Shown here: in pieces, positions 18,903-27,295 of the stretch
Layout of the letters: each line of letters starts with the position of its first letter
Position numbering within the stretch: the stretch's first letter is position 1
NCBI GenBank assembly: GCA_013298145.1
Contig: JAAFJO010000005.1
Span: 124,001 to 188,000, forward strand
Direction: 5' to 3'
From: Betaproteobacteria bacterium
Lineage (GTDB): Bacteria > Pseudomonadota > Gammaproteobacteria > Burkholderiales > Casimicrobiaceae
Length of the DNA: 64,000 bases
Made by a program: the position numbers and the translations under genes
Notes under the pieces: generated by a model
Databases searched by the model: none
Seen by the model: only the letters and a program-made list of their open reading frames with translations
What the model was told of the DNA's origin: nothing

Positions 18903-19595
18903 ATGCGTTTCCCACCGTTAGGACTCGGCGAACGACCGAACGACATACACCCGCCCTACAAGTCAACGAGCGTTCGCGGTCCACGTGAACCTCGTATTGC
19001 AGTGCGCCACGAGTTGGTTGCGGCAACCGGCATTGGCGCGCCCATTTCGATTTTTCGTGCGAACGATACAGATCTCACGCGTCACGGGACGAGTGAACCG
19101 ATGGGGCAGGCAATCACCGTGTCTGGCCGCGTTATCGATGAAGATGGAAAGCCGGTGCGTGATAGTTTGGTAGAGGTCTGGCAATGCAACGCTGCCGGTC
19201 GGTACGCGCATGCGAAAGACGATCACGATGCGCCGCTCGACCCGAATTTCCTGGGTCAAGGAAAGTTTCTCACCGATCACGAGGGACGCTATCGCTTTAA
19301 GACGATCAAACCCGGCGCTTATCCCTGGGGTAACCACGAAAATGCATGGCGCCCAGCGCATATTCATTTCTCGCTTTTTGGCAACGTATATGCGCAGCGC
19401 TTGGTGACGCAAATGTACTTTCCGGATGATCCGTTGTTTCCATTCGATCCGATATTCAACGGAATTCCAGATGGGGCCGCGAGACAGCGGCTCATTTCGC
19501 GATTTAGCCTCGATGAAACGGTCAGCGGTACGTCGCTGGGCTATGTATTTGATATCGTGCTGCGCGGTCGCGGTGCCACGCCAACGGGGATTTGA
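18903..19595 (+). CDS. pcaH: Protocatechuate 3,4-dioxygenase, beta subunit
   Basis: The iron-binding subunit of the intradiol dioxygenase that opens protocatechuate to 3-carboxy-cis,cis-muconate. The four Fe(III) ligands are present with canonical spacing: Tyr101 (GRY), Tyr140 (GAYPW), His153 and His155 (RPAHIH), with Arg150 next to them. The length of 230 residues is usual. A strong AAGGAGG lies seven bases before the ATG at 18903. The alpha subunit gene starts one base after the stop. Confidence 0.96.
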   Translation: MRFPPLGLGERPNDIHPPYKSTSVRGPREPRIAVRHELVAATGIGAPISIFRANDTDLTRHGTSEPMGQAITVSGRVIDEDGKPVRDSLVEVWQCNAAGRYAHAKDDHDAPLDPNFLGQGKFLTDHEGRYRFKTIKPGAYPWGNHENAWRPAHIHFSLFGNVYAQRLVTQMYFPDDPLFPFDPIFNGIPDGAARQRLISRFSLDETVSGTSLGYVFDIVLRGRGATPTGI

Positions 19596-19596
19596 A

Positions 19597-20061
19597 ATGT
19601 CTAACGTGACGAGCAGCCAAACGATCGGTCCCTTTTTCCACAATGCGCTTGCTTGGGCTTTTGATTCGGGATCGGGTCCGATCGAACTCGTTGGGCGAGT
19701 GCTCGACGGAAGCGATCAACCGGTCAGCGATGCGATGGTCGAAATATGGGCTGATGGCGCCACTGGGAAAGATGGTTTTGGGCTACTGCGCCAACCCACG
19801 GACGAGGCTGGGCAATTTCGATTTCGAATACCAGCGCCTCATCCGAGTGCACCGCTTGCACACGTGTGTGTGTTCGCGCGGGGTTGCTTTAATCAACACT
19901 TCACAGCAGTATTTCCGAGCATGATGAATCATCGCCTGCTCACCGCGGCTCCTGAATCCCGGCGAGCGACATTAGTTGCGGCGAAAGAAGGCGACCATAC
20001 CTATCGTTGGGACTTGTGCTTGCAGGGGGCACGTGAAACCGTCTTCTTTGAGTATGAGTAA
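19597..20061 (+). CDS. pcaG: Protocatechuate 3,4-dioxygenase, alpha subunit (short form)
   Basis: The non-catalytic partner of pcaH; alpha and beta subunits form the repeating protomer of the enzyme. Family signatures are SQTIGPFFHNAL at the N-terminus, VGRVLDGSDQPVSDAMVEIW, the FARGCFNQHFTAVFP segment and the terminal ARETVFFEYE. At 154 residues it is clearly shorter than the roughly 190-210 residues usual for PcaG, the losses falling in the loops between the N-terminal strand and the core and in the middle of the protein. The start at 19597 matches the family; an in-frame start at 19426 would lie inside pcaH. Confidence 0.92.
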   Translation: MSNVTSSQTIGPFFHNALAWAFDSGSGPIELVGRVLDGSDQPVSDAMVEIWADGATGKDGFGLLRQPTDEAGQFRFRIPAPHPSAPLAHVCVFARGCFNQHFTAVFPSMMNHRLLTAAPESRRATLVAAKEGDHTYRWDLCLQGARETVFFEYE

Positions 20062-20064
20062 GGC

Positions 20065-21435
20065 GTGACTGAACTTCCCTTCGAGCACTTTCTTTCCACG
20101 CCTGAGGCGATGGACTGCTTTAGCACCGAGGCCATCGTGCAGGCGATGCTCGATTTCGAAGCAACACTTGCACGCGCGCAAAGCGACGTCGGGCTGATTC
20201 CGTCGGGTGCTGCATCCTCGATTGCTGCGCACTGCAAGGCATCGCTTCTTGACTGCGACAAGATCGTCGCGGCGAGTTCACGCGCGGGGTCGCTGGCTAT
20301 TCCGCTAGTGCAGCAGTTGCGAGCGGCTGTTGCGACGGTCGACAAGGATGCTGCCCGCTACGTGCACTTCGGCGCGACGTCGCAGGATGTAATTGATACC
20401 GCGGTGATGCTTGCCACCAAAAAGTCGCTCGCGATGCTCGATAGTGAGCTCGGTCGTATCGTCTTCGCGCTTGCCAATCTCGCGCGGGTACATCGCATGA
20501 CGCCAGTGCTCGCGCGGACACTGATGCAGGCGGCGCAGGTGACAAGCTTTGGAGCAAAGTGTGCAAACTGGCTCGCACCGATTGCGCGCTCACGCTGGGC
20601 GCTCCGTGAACTCAAGGCAGATGCTTTGCGTGTTCAATTGGGCGGTGCTGTTGGTACCCGCGCGCTGCTGGGAAAGAATGGTGGCGAGATCGCCCGCTTA
20701 ATGGCTGAGCGTCTCGAACTAACTTCCGCACCAGCGCCGTGGCATACGCAAAGAGATCGCATCGCACGCATGGCTGCTGAGCTTGGCATTCTTGCGGGCT
20801 CGCTCGGGAAAGTGGCACGTGATGTGTCGCTCATGATGCAAAGCGAAGTGGCGGAGCTTGGCCAAACCGTCGACGCAGGGCGTGGCGGATCGTCTGCGAT
20901 GCCACACAAGAAGAACCCTGTTGGTGCGATGGTCGCCATCGCCGCGAGTATTCGCGCTCCGCTTCGGGTGGCGGCCATGCTCTCAACCATGAGCCAAGAG
21001 CACGAGCGCGGACTCGGCAACTGGCAGGCCGAGCTTGCGGAGTGGTCGAATTTGTTTACGACTGTTCACGGCGCGGCACACGCGCTGGGTGATCTGTGCA
21101 GTATGTTGACTGTTGACGATGTACGGATGCGGGCTAATGTCGAATCACAGCGTGGCCTCGTGTTCACCGAAGCGGCGAGTCAGCTCTTGGCGAACGAGCT
21201 AGGAAAGAATGAAGCGGACGCGTTGGTGCAAGTGGCCAGCCGCCGCGCCGTCGCGAACGATTCATCGCTCGCTCAAGAGTTGAGAATCGCGCTCGCGGCG
21301 GATCCGATGAGTTTTGGTGTTGTGGATGAATCGGAACTGGCGGCCGTATTCTCGATTGATGAAGCGGCGTCACAGGCCGCTTGGGTGATCGACGCGAACC
21401 TTGATGAACTTGCTGCTATGCGCGCACTGGATTGA
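20065..21435 (+). CDS. pcaB: 3-carboxy-cis,cis-muconate cycloisomerase
   Basis: PcaB closes carboxymuconate to 4-carboxymuconolactone. It belongs to the fumarase/aspartase superfamily; the signature GGSSAMPHKKNPV is complete (about residues 274-286) and FGATSQDVIDT (about 94-104) is the second conserved region. It has 456 residues, normal for the family. The GTG at 20065 begins three bases after the pcaG stop. Confidence 0.95.
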   Translation: MTELPFEHFLSTPEAMDCFSTEAIVQAMLDFEATLARAQSDVGLIPSGAASSIAAHCKASLLDCDKIVAASSRAGSLAIPLVQQLRAAVATVDKDAARYVHFGATSQDVIDTAVMLATKKSLAMLDSELGRIVFALANLARVHRMTPVLARTLMQAAQVTSFGAKCANWLAPIARSRWALRELKADALRVQLGGAVGTRALLGKNGGEIARLMAERLELTSAPAPWHTQRDRIARMAAELGILAGSLGKVARDVSLMMQSEVAELGQTVDAGRGGSSAMPHKKNPVGAMVAIAASIRAPLRVAAMLSTMSQEHERGLGNWQAELAEWSNLFTTVHGAAHALGDLCSMLTVDDVRMRANVESQRGLVFTEAASQLLANELGKNEADALVQVASRRAVANDSSLAQELRIALAADPMSFGVVDESELAAVFSIDEAASQAAWVIDANLDELAAMRALD

Positions 21436-22619
21436 TGATGAATGAATTTGAACTGGGCCTTCAAAATCGTCGCCGTATTTTGGGCGATGCCTGGGTCGCG
21501 CAATCGCTCGGCAGCGCAGATGCTTTGAGCGCAGAGTTTCAAACCTTCATCACGCGACATGCATGGTTCGATGTGTGGAATCGATCACACGCGAGCGCAC
21601 ACGACGACAAGACGCGACGCCTTCTAGTGCTCGCGATGACGCTCGGGCTCGGTCGATATGAAGAGTTTTCATTGCACGCGAAAGCGGGTCTGATGAGCGA
21701 GGATGCGAGCAAACTCACGGCAGACGATTTGCGAGAGCTCGTGATGCAGGGCGCGGTGTACTGCGGTGTACCGGCGGCTAATACCGCGATGCATGCGCTG
21801 CGCACTGTGCTGAAAGAGATAGATCAAACCGCGCCGGCGCTTGCGGTGACTGTTCGCGGCGAGATACGTGCTGATCGACCGACGCTCGTTCTATCGCATG
21901 CATTGGGCTATGACCAATCGATGTGGGCTGACATCATCGCTCCGCTTGAGGCCGACTACGCAACGGTTACTTACGACCATCGTGGGCAAGGGCGATCCGC
22001 ACGTACTACGAGCGATTTTTCGATGGATACGTTGGTTGATGACGCTGCCTCGGTGATCTTGAACCATGTGTTCGCGAAGGGCGGCGGCCCTGTTCACTTC
22101 GTGGGCGTGTCGATGGGGGCAATGGTGGCGCAGGGGCTGGCCGCGCGCTATCCGCATCTGGTGAAAAGTATCGTGGTCGCGAATAGCGCAATGCGCTACG
22201 ACGACACTGCGGTAGCGCTGTGGCGCGCGCGGATCGATACCGTAAAGCGCAAGGGGATGTCCGCCGTTGTTGAAATGGCGCTGGCGCGATGGTTTGGCGA
22301 AACGTTTCGTGCCGCGAACCCTGCGCTCGTTGCTAAAGTAACTTCGATTCTCTTGGCAAATGACGTTACTGACTATGCGCGAAGTTGTGCTGCCGTGTCC
22401 GCTATTGACTTTTCGCGCAGCAATCCACTGATTCGCTGTCCAGCGCTCGTGATGGCGGGCGCGCGCGACGAGGCAACACCTCCGGAGCTTTCGAACCAGA
22501 TTGCGTCGTCGATTCCTCGCGCAGCGCTGGTGTCGATAGACGCTGCACATATCAGCGCGGTGGAGCGCCCTGAAGCGTTTGTATCTGAGGTTCGTCGCTT
22601 TTGGCGCGATAACAACTAA
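21435..22619 (+). CDS. Fusion of 4-carboxymuconolactone decarboxylase and 3-oxoadipate enol-lactonase
   Basis: A bifunctional protein of 394 residues. Residues 1-130 are a PcaC-type decarboxylase domain (RRLLVLAMTLGLGRYEEFSLH, quoted in part; MQGAVYCGVPAANTA). Residues 137-394 are a PcaD-type alpha/beta hydrolase with SHALGYDQSMW, the nucleophile elbow GVSMG (Ser226), the acid in AGARDEATP and the histidine in AAHISAVERPE. Together they convert carboxymuconolactone to beta-ketoadipate. The known actinobacterial fusion PcaL has the domains in the opposite order. The ATG at 21435 shares one base with the pcaB stop. Confidence 0.93.
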   Translation: MMNEFELGLQNRRRILGDAWVAQSLGSADALSAEFQTFITRHAWFDVWNRSHASAHDDKTRRLLVLAMTLGLGRYEEFSLHAKAGLMSEDASKLTADDLRELVMQGAVYCGVPAANTAMHALRTVLKEIDQTAPALAVTVRGEIRADRPTLVLSHALGYDQSMWADIIAPLEADYATVTYDHRGQGRSARTTSDFSMDTLVDDAASVILNHVFAKGGGPVHFVGVSMGAMVAQGLAARYPHLVKSIVVANSAMRYDDTAVALWRARIDTVKRKGMSAVVEMALARWFGETFRAANPALVAKVTSILLANDVTDYARSCAAVSAIDFSRSNPLIRCPALVMAGARDEATPPELSNQIASSIPRAALVSIDAAHISAVERPEAFVSEVRRFWRDNN

Positions 22620-22730
22620 TTGAGCTTAGCCGTGACTTCATGAGGGCTAGCGAAGAATTAAAGTAGTTGTAGAAAATGCAATTAAATGCTCGTTAGCAGC
22701 CATTTAACAAAGTCAGTGGCTGAAAAGAAG

Positions 22731-23495
22731 CTAAAGTTTCTGCGCTAATCGAGCAGCCGTTTCATTCAGTAGAGGCACCAGTTTTTTGATCGCGGAGCTC
22801 GCAGTCATTGCGCTCACTGCCATTGAGACGCTGAGCGCACCGACCAGATTGTTTGCACTATCGCGTAGCGGAACTGATATGCCGCGCAGGCCGGGCTCGA
22901 ACTGACTTTCGGTGATTCCATACGCTTGCTTACGCATTCTCATAATTTCACGCTTGAGCGTTGCTGGCTCGGTTACGGTGAAGGTTGTGTGAGCGCGTGG
23001 CGCAGATTTCTTGATCCAACGATCAAGTGCGTGATCATCCAGAAAACTTGCGAGTAGCCGCCCCGCAGTGGAGGTATACGCAGGAAGGCGTGTTCCGGGC
23101 TCAATGCCGGTAGACAGCAGTCGATTCGCATTCGCGCAACACACGTAGACCGCCTCAGTGTCTTCGAGTACTGCGAAGTTGGTTGATTCGCCACAACGCT
23201 CAGTGAGCGCTTGCAGTTCTGGCTGAATGGTGCGGGGGAGCCGTGAGGATGCCGTAAAGCTGCGTCCAAGTTGCATGACTTTAGGCGTCAGCCAAAAGTT
23301 TTTGCCATCGCTTGCCATGTAGCCGAGCGCGGTGAGGGTGAGCAGATAGCGGCGCGCCGCAGCGCGACTCAGATCGATGCGAAGTGCGAGCTCGCTCTGC
23401 GTCATTTGCGGCGAAGCGTCATCAAATGCAAGGATGACCTCAAGGCCCTTCCTCAGCCCGTCGACTAAATCGCTCGGTTTGATCTCATCATTCAT
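22731..23495 (-). CDS. IclR-family transcriptional regulator of the hydroaromatic operon
   Basis: A 254-residue IclR-type regulator similar in design to the one at 16814-17596. The helix-turn-helix lies near residues 30-60 (MTQSELALRIDLSRAAARRYL, quoted in part) and the effector domain follows (TSTAGRLLAS, EPGLRGISVPLRD). It is divergent from the dehydroshikimate dehydratase/transporter operon and convergent with pcaCD. It probably senses a hydroaromatic or protocatechuate-pathway compound; the true ligand cannot be read from the sequence. Confidence 0.88.
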   Translation of the reverse strand: MNDEIKPSDLVDGLRKGLEVILAFDDASPQMTQSELALRIDLSRAAARRYLLTLTALGYMASDGKNFWLTPKVMQLGRSFTASSRLPRTIQPELQALTERCGESTNFAVLEDTEAVYVCCANANRLLSTGIEPGTRLPAYTSTAGRLLASFLDDHALDRWIKKSAPRAHTTFTVTEPATLKREIMRMRKQAYGITESQFEPGLRGISVPLRDSANNLVGALSVSMAVSAMTASSAIKKLVPLLNETAARLAQKL

Positions 23496-23606
23496 GCAAT
23501 GGCCAGTCCTTTTCAGCGCTGCGGGCTTCTATCAAGTAGCAGTTCGGCGGGTTGCACAGTGCGCCTGCTTGCTTGCAAATATCGAAACCGCGGCTCGCGA
23601 GTCCGA
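23496..23606. other. Left part of the divergent control region
   Basis: The 320-base gap between the IclR gene and the next operon (23496-23815) holds no coding region. This left part should contain the promoter of the IclR gene; no clear -35/-10 pair was found for the minus strand. Confidence 0.35.
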
Positions 23607-23635
23607 TTGACTTGACAGTTTTAACCCACTAATAT
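23607..23635 (+). promoter_or_regulatory. Sigma-70 promoter of the quinate/shikimate operon
   Basis: TTGACT (23607-23612) and TAATAT (23630-23635) are separated by exactly 17 bases. Transcription would begin near 23642 and run toward the HPPD-like gene at 23816, leaving a leader of about 170 bases. Confidence 0.75.
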
Positions 23636-23653
23636 GTTCTCTAGACGAACATG

Positions 23654-23670
23654 TGTGCGATTATCGCACA
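23654..23670. promoter_or_regulatory. IclR-type operator just downstream of the predicted transcription start
   Basis: TGTGCGATTATCGCACA is a perfect 17-bp palindrome around a central T. It differs at three positions from the perfect palindrome before pobA (17608-17624). Its position at about +12 to +28 relative to the predicted start suggests repression by blocking RNA polymerase. Confidence 0.72.
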
Positions 23671-23815
23671 AAAAAAGCGCAGATAAGAAAGGTGTTGGAC
23701 ACCCGGCTGTGCAAAAAAAGGAGAGCGTTGTGTGTTCAGGTAAAAGCTGTTGCACGGTGCGAAGCGCGTGCACCGTGTGTGCCGCGTGTAACGCGGGTTA
23801 GGCGGGCTGTCGCCA

Positions 23816-24664
23816 ATGCAGACATCACCGCAGAACAATCCACTCGGCGTCAACGGCATCGAGTACGTTGAATACGCTTCGAGCGAACCCATCGCATTTG
23901 GCGCGGCACTTGAGACGCTCGGCTTTCAAGCTGTCGCGCGTCATCGCAGTCGCGAAATCGTTCACTTCCGCGCTGGCGGTATGAACATCATCGTCAATTC
24001 GCATGCCGCTCACCAATCAGGCATCGAAGGCACTGAGCTTATTGCGTTTGCGCTCCGGGTGCGTGATGCCGCCTCCGCGTACTCGTATTGTGTCGATCGT
24101 GGAGCCTGGCCGATTGATGCTCACGCCGGTGCAATGGAGCTCAACATTCCTGGCATCGCAGGCGTGGGAAATAGCACGATCTACTTCGTCGACCGCTACG
24201 ACGAATTCCAAATCTACGACGTAGATTTCAAACCTATCCCCGGCGTAAATCGAAACAATACGGCCGTTGAAGGGATGCACTTCTTCGGTGTGGTGCAAAC
24301 AATCGGCGCCGATCGCGCTCAAGAATGGAGCGATTTTTATCGCGAACTTCTCGATTTTCGCATCTTGCCCGAGGGCGAATACTTCGGTGTTTTGCCAAAA
24401 GGCGTGCTGCTCGAAAGCCCCTGTGAACGCTTCTACCTTCAACTCGTCCAGCCGCCAGAATCAACCGCTGATATTGATTGGAGCGAACGCTTGACTCGCG
24501 TGGGGTTTGGCGCTGTCGACATACCGGCGCTTGTTAGCGCACTTTCTGAGCGTGGCGTTCGGTTTGTTGAGGCAACACATGTGCACACAAGCGAGCGAGG
24601 TGCCGTGTGTTACTTGGGCGGAACCTCATTTGAGTTCGTGCGAAGCCATCTGGGGGGCGCATGA
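23816..24664 (+). CDS. Stand-alone HPPD-like (VOC) protein of dehydroshikimate dehydratase
   Basis: A 282-residue protein with two vicinal-oxygen-chelate repeats (about 11-137 and 150-277), related to 4-hydroxyphenylpyruvate dioxygenase. In QuiC1/QsuB enzymes such a domain is fused behind the dehydroshikimate dehydratase barrel. Here it is a separate gene, two genes upstream of the barrel. Of the HPPD iron ligands, His155 (EGMHFFG) and Glu273 (SFEFVR) are kept; the middle histidine appears replaced in the VGFGAVDI stretch (229-236), so a true dioxygenase role is doubtful. Calling it HPPD would be misleading. The stop overlaps the next start (ATGA). Confidence 0.78.
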   Translation: MQTSPQNNPLGVNGIEYVEYASSEPIAFGAALETLGFQAVARHRSREIVHFRAGGMNIIVNSHAAHQSGIEGTELIAFALRVRDAASAYSYCVDRGAWPIDAHAGAMELNIPGIAGVGNSTIYFVDRYDEFQIYDVDFKPIPGVNRNNTAVEGMHFFGVVQTIGADRAQEWSDFYRELLDFRILPEGEYFGVLPKGVLLESPCERFYLQLVQPPESTADIDWSERLTRVGFGAVDIPALVSALSERGVRFVEATHVHTSERGAVCYLGGTSFEFVRSHLGGA

Positions 24665-25506
24665 TTCCGATTTCCGGCAAAACGCGTATTTTTCCTGTCA
24701 TCGGCTGGCCGGTCGAGCAGGTGAAGGCTCCCGCGATTTACAACGCCTATTTTTCGCAGAAAGGCATTGATGCGGTGTGTGTGCCGATGCGCGTGCCGCC
24801 GACCGAGTACGCGTCATTCGTGCGCAGCATGATGAGTGCGAGCAATGTGGGTGGAATTTGCGTCTCGATTCCACACAAGCCTGCGAGCGTGAGCGTGGCG
24901 GATGTGTCCACACGAGTCGCGAGAGTCGCAGGCGCTGCAAACGCCATCTATCGCAACGGTAAGGGCGAGGTCGTCGCTGATCTGATCGACGGCGAGGGCT
25001 TCGTGCGAGCACTCGATCGGACAGCGCAGCCGCTTGGCTTTCCGTATGCTCAGAGCAGCGCACTCATTGTTGGCTGCGGAGGCGTCGGTTGCGCAATTGC
25101 GGCGGCGTTGGCGGAGCGCGGGATTGCTGCGCTTTGTTTGGTGGATGTAAATACTGACTTCGTCGAACAGCTCGCAACGCGGCTGCGTGCGCACTACCCC
25201 GCGCTAACCATTTCACTGCACAACTACGAGGTGGGCGAGTTCGATCTACTTGTGAACGGCACCCCGCTTGGCATGACGCCAGGCGATGCAATGCCATTTT
25301 CAGTGGATGCTGCGAAGCCCAGCGCGATCATCGCCGACTGCGGCATGAAGACTGAGATGACGGAATTACTTCAGGCTGCTGCGGTTCGCGGCTTACGAAT
25401 TCAGAAGGGAAAAGAGATGCTCTTCGAGCAAGCTCCGCTCTATATGGAGCGATTCGGTTGGCCAAATACGACCGCCGATGAGTTTCGTGCATTGGGGGTC
25501 CTGTGA
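24661..25506 (+). CDS. Shikimate/quinate dehydrogenase (AroE family)
   Basis: A 281-residue NAD(P)-dependent oxidoreductase that interconverts shikimate or quinate and their 3-dehydro forms. The catalytic lysine lies in VSIPHK, Asp in the LIDGEGF segment takes the place of the NTDxxG aspartate, and the cofactor motif is GCGGVGCAIAAAL (about 140-152). The VNGTPLGM segment is typical. Its place between two parts of dehydroshikimate dehydratase argues for a catabolic role, oxidising shikimate or quinate to feed protocatechuate, and not for the biosynthetic aroE. Starts and stops overlap with both neighbours. Confidence 0.87.
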   Translation: MIPISGKTRIFPVIGWPVEQVKAPAIYNAYFSQKGIDAVCVPMRVPPTEYASFVRSMMSASNVGGICVSIPHKPASVSVADVSTRVARVAGAANAIYRNGKGEVVADLIDGEGFVRALDRTAQPLGFPYAQSSALIVGCGGVGCAIAAALAERGIAALCLVDVNTDFVEQLATRLRAHYPALTISLHNYEVGEFDLLVNGTPLGMTPGDAMPFSVDAAKPSAIIADCGMKTEMTELLQAAAVRGLRIQKGKEMLFEQAPLYMERFGWPNTTADEFRALGVL

Positions 25507-26423
25507 ATCTGCAAGACTTTTCGATGGACACTATCACGCTTGCGGGTTCACTTGAGAGCAAGCTTGAGGCCGCAACGATTGCGGGGTTCTCACAAATTAC
25601 ATTGTGGGCTAAAGATTTGGTCGGGCATCCGCGAGGGCTTGCTTCTGCAGCGCAAGCAGTTCGTGCTTCGAAATTGCGCGTTAACGCGATCCAAGTAATG
25701 CGCGACTACGAGGGGCTTTCCGGTGCGTTACACGGCTACAAGGTGGATACCGTTAAAGAGATGCTGAAAGTATGCGATCTCGTCAATGCCGAGAGATTGT
25801 TGATTTGCTCATCCACTTCATCTCACGGAAGCGGCGACGTTGATCGCATCGCAGCTGACTTGAAAAAGGTTGCGCTATTGGCGACGCCGCTCGGGATTGC
25901 GGTGGGCTATGAAGCGCTATCCTGGGGACGTCACGTCAGTGACTTCATGCTTTCTTGGGAGGCGGTTCGCCGCGCGAATTGCAAAAATCTCGGCGTGTGC
26001 ATCGACTCATTTCACGTGATTGCAAATTGCACACTGAACGGCACAGATTTTGAGTCGCTCACCGAAATTCCGGGCGAAAAAATCGCATTCGTTCAGCTTT
26101 CAGATTTCCTTTGGAACGCCGTGCGCAGTGCCGAAGAGCGCATTGAAACCGCGCGCCACCTGCGGGTGTTCCCTGGCGAAGGTGTCCACAGCGACATGCT
26201 CGCGCGCATGATTCGCATGATTGACCGCGCGGGCTATCGCGGGGATTGGTCGTTTGAGGTTTTTAATGACGACTATCTGCAGATGCCAGTGAGCGCAGTT
26301 GCTGCCCGCGCATGGGCGAGTGCAAAGTGGGTCGCGTCGCAGAGCGCACGTCGAAGCGTGCCACGCGACCGTCGGATGGACAATCGCCACGCGGCTATTC
26401 CTGGGGAGCTTCGCGCAGCATGA
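25503..26423 (+). CDS. 3-dehydroshikimate dehydratase, TIM-barrel protein
   Basis: A 306-residue protein of the xylose isomerase-like barrel family. It should dehydrate 3-dehydroshikimate to protocatechuate. The metal ligands expected for QuiC1/AsbF-type dehydratases are all present: Glu137 (GYEALSWG), Asp168 (CIDSFHV), Gln198 (VQLSD) and Glu252 (SFEVFNDDY). The usual C-terminal HPPD-like domain of bacterial QuiC1 is missing; instead a charged tail of about 35 residues follows, and the HPPD-like part is encoded at 23816-24664. The start is a GTG at 25503 overlapping the dehydrogenase stop. Confidence 0.88.
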   Translation: MNLQDFSMDTITLAGSLESKLEAATIAGFSQITLWAKDLVGHPRGLASAAQAVRASKLRVNAIQVMRDYEGLSGALHGYKVDTVKEMLKVCDLVNAERLLICSSTSSHGSGDVDRIAADLKKVALLATPLGIAVGYEALSWGRHVSDFMLSWEAVRRANCKNLGVCIDSFHVIANCTLNGTDFESLTEIPGEKIAFVQLSDFLWNAVRSAEERIETARHLRVFPGEGVHSDMLARMIRMIDRAGYRGDWSFEVFNDDYLQMPVSAVAARAWASAKWVASQSARRSVPRDRRMDNRHAAIPGELRAA

Positions 26424-27295
26424 TCGATTTCTTTCAACTCCTCATCAGCGGGATCGCCACCGGCTCCATCTATGCGATGGCGGCACTCGGTTTCACCCTG
26501 CTGTGGCAAGCCTCGGGAACGATCAATTTTGCGCAGGGCGAATTTGTCATGTTGCCAGCATTCTCGATGTTGATTGCGATGGCGGTGGGCTTGCCGTTGT
26601 GGGCAGCGTTTGTCGTAGCGCTCATCGTATCCGTACTCGTGCTGGGGATGGCTTTCAAGCGCTTTATTGTTGACCCGATGCGCGCGAGTGGCGTGATCTC
26701 GATCGTGGTGGCAACACTTGGCTTGTCGATTGGGCTCAAGTCGGTGGTGAAAGCGGGCTACAGCGCCGAGCCTCACCCCTTTCCGAGCGTTTTCGGCGAT
26801 GAAGTATTCAAGCTTGCAGGCGTTACGATTTCTTATAGCGATGTGGGCGCATTGCTGTTTGCAGGATTGATGGTCGTTGGCCTACAACTTTTTCTGAACA
26901 AGACACTGACTGGTCGCGCAATGCAGGCAGTAGCGCAGAATACTTTCTCAGCCGAAGCGCTTGGGATCAACGTGAAGCGGATGATTTTCTACACGTTCGC
27001 GATCAATGCAATTTTGGTAACGGTGACTGCGCTGTTGATTACGCCCACCTATCTTGCGAAGTTTGATATGGGCGACAACATCGGCCTCAAAGCATTCTTT
27101 GCCGCGATCATCGGTGGGTTCAATAACTCGCGCGGTGCGTTGCTGGGTGGCGTGATCGTCGGCGTACTTGAAAACCTGGTGGGGGCCTACATCACACCCT
27201 CTTACAAAGACGGGGTCGCGCTTGCGTTGTTTCTAGCGGTGATCCTAGTGAAACCCGATGGCTTGCTTGGCACGCCGGCGGAGCGAAAAGTATGA
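26420..27295 (+). CDS. Branched-chain-type ABC transporter permease LivH
   Basis: A 291-residue inner-membrane permease with about eight hydrophobic helices; GIATGSIYAMAALGFTLLW at the N-terminus and AAIIGGFNNSRGALLGG near the C-terminal coupling region are family hallmarks. The ATG at 26420 overlaps the stop of the dehydratase gene, tying the transporter to the catabolic genes. Longer in-frame starts inside the dehydratase gene are rejected. The substrate is more likely a hydroaromatic or aromatic acid than an amino acid, an inference from context. Confidence 0.9.
   Translation: MIDFFQLLISGIATGSIYAMAALGFTLLWQASGTINFAQGEFVMLPAFSMLIAMAVGLPLWAAFVVALIVSVLVLGMAFKRFIVDPMRASGVISIVVATLGLSIGLKSVVKAGYSAEPHPFPSVFGDEVFKLAGVTISYSDVGALLFAGLMVVGLQLFLNKTLTGRAMQAVAQNTFSAEALGINVKRMIFYTFAINAILVTVTALLITPTYLAKFDMGDNIGLKAFFAAIIGGFNNSRGALLGGVIVGVLENLVGAYITPSYKDGVALALFLAVILVKPDGLLGTPAERKV

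Noticed and set aside
23816..24664. Annotation as 4-hydroxyphenylpyruvate dioxygenase (tyrosine degradation)
   Set aside because: One iron ligand seems lost, no tyrosine-degradation genes are near, and the neighbours point to dehydroshikimate dehydratase.
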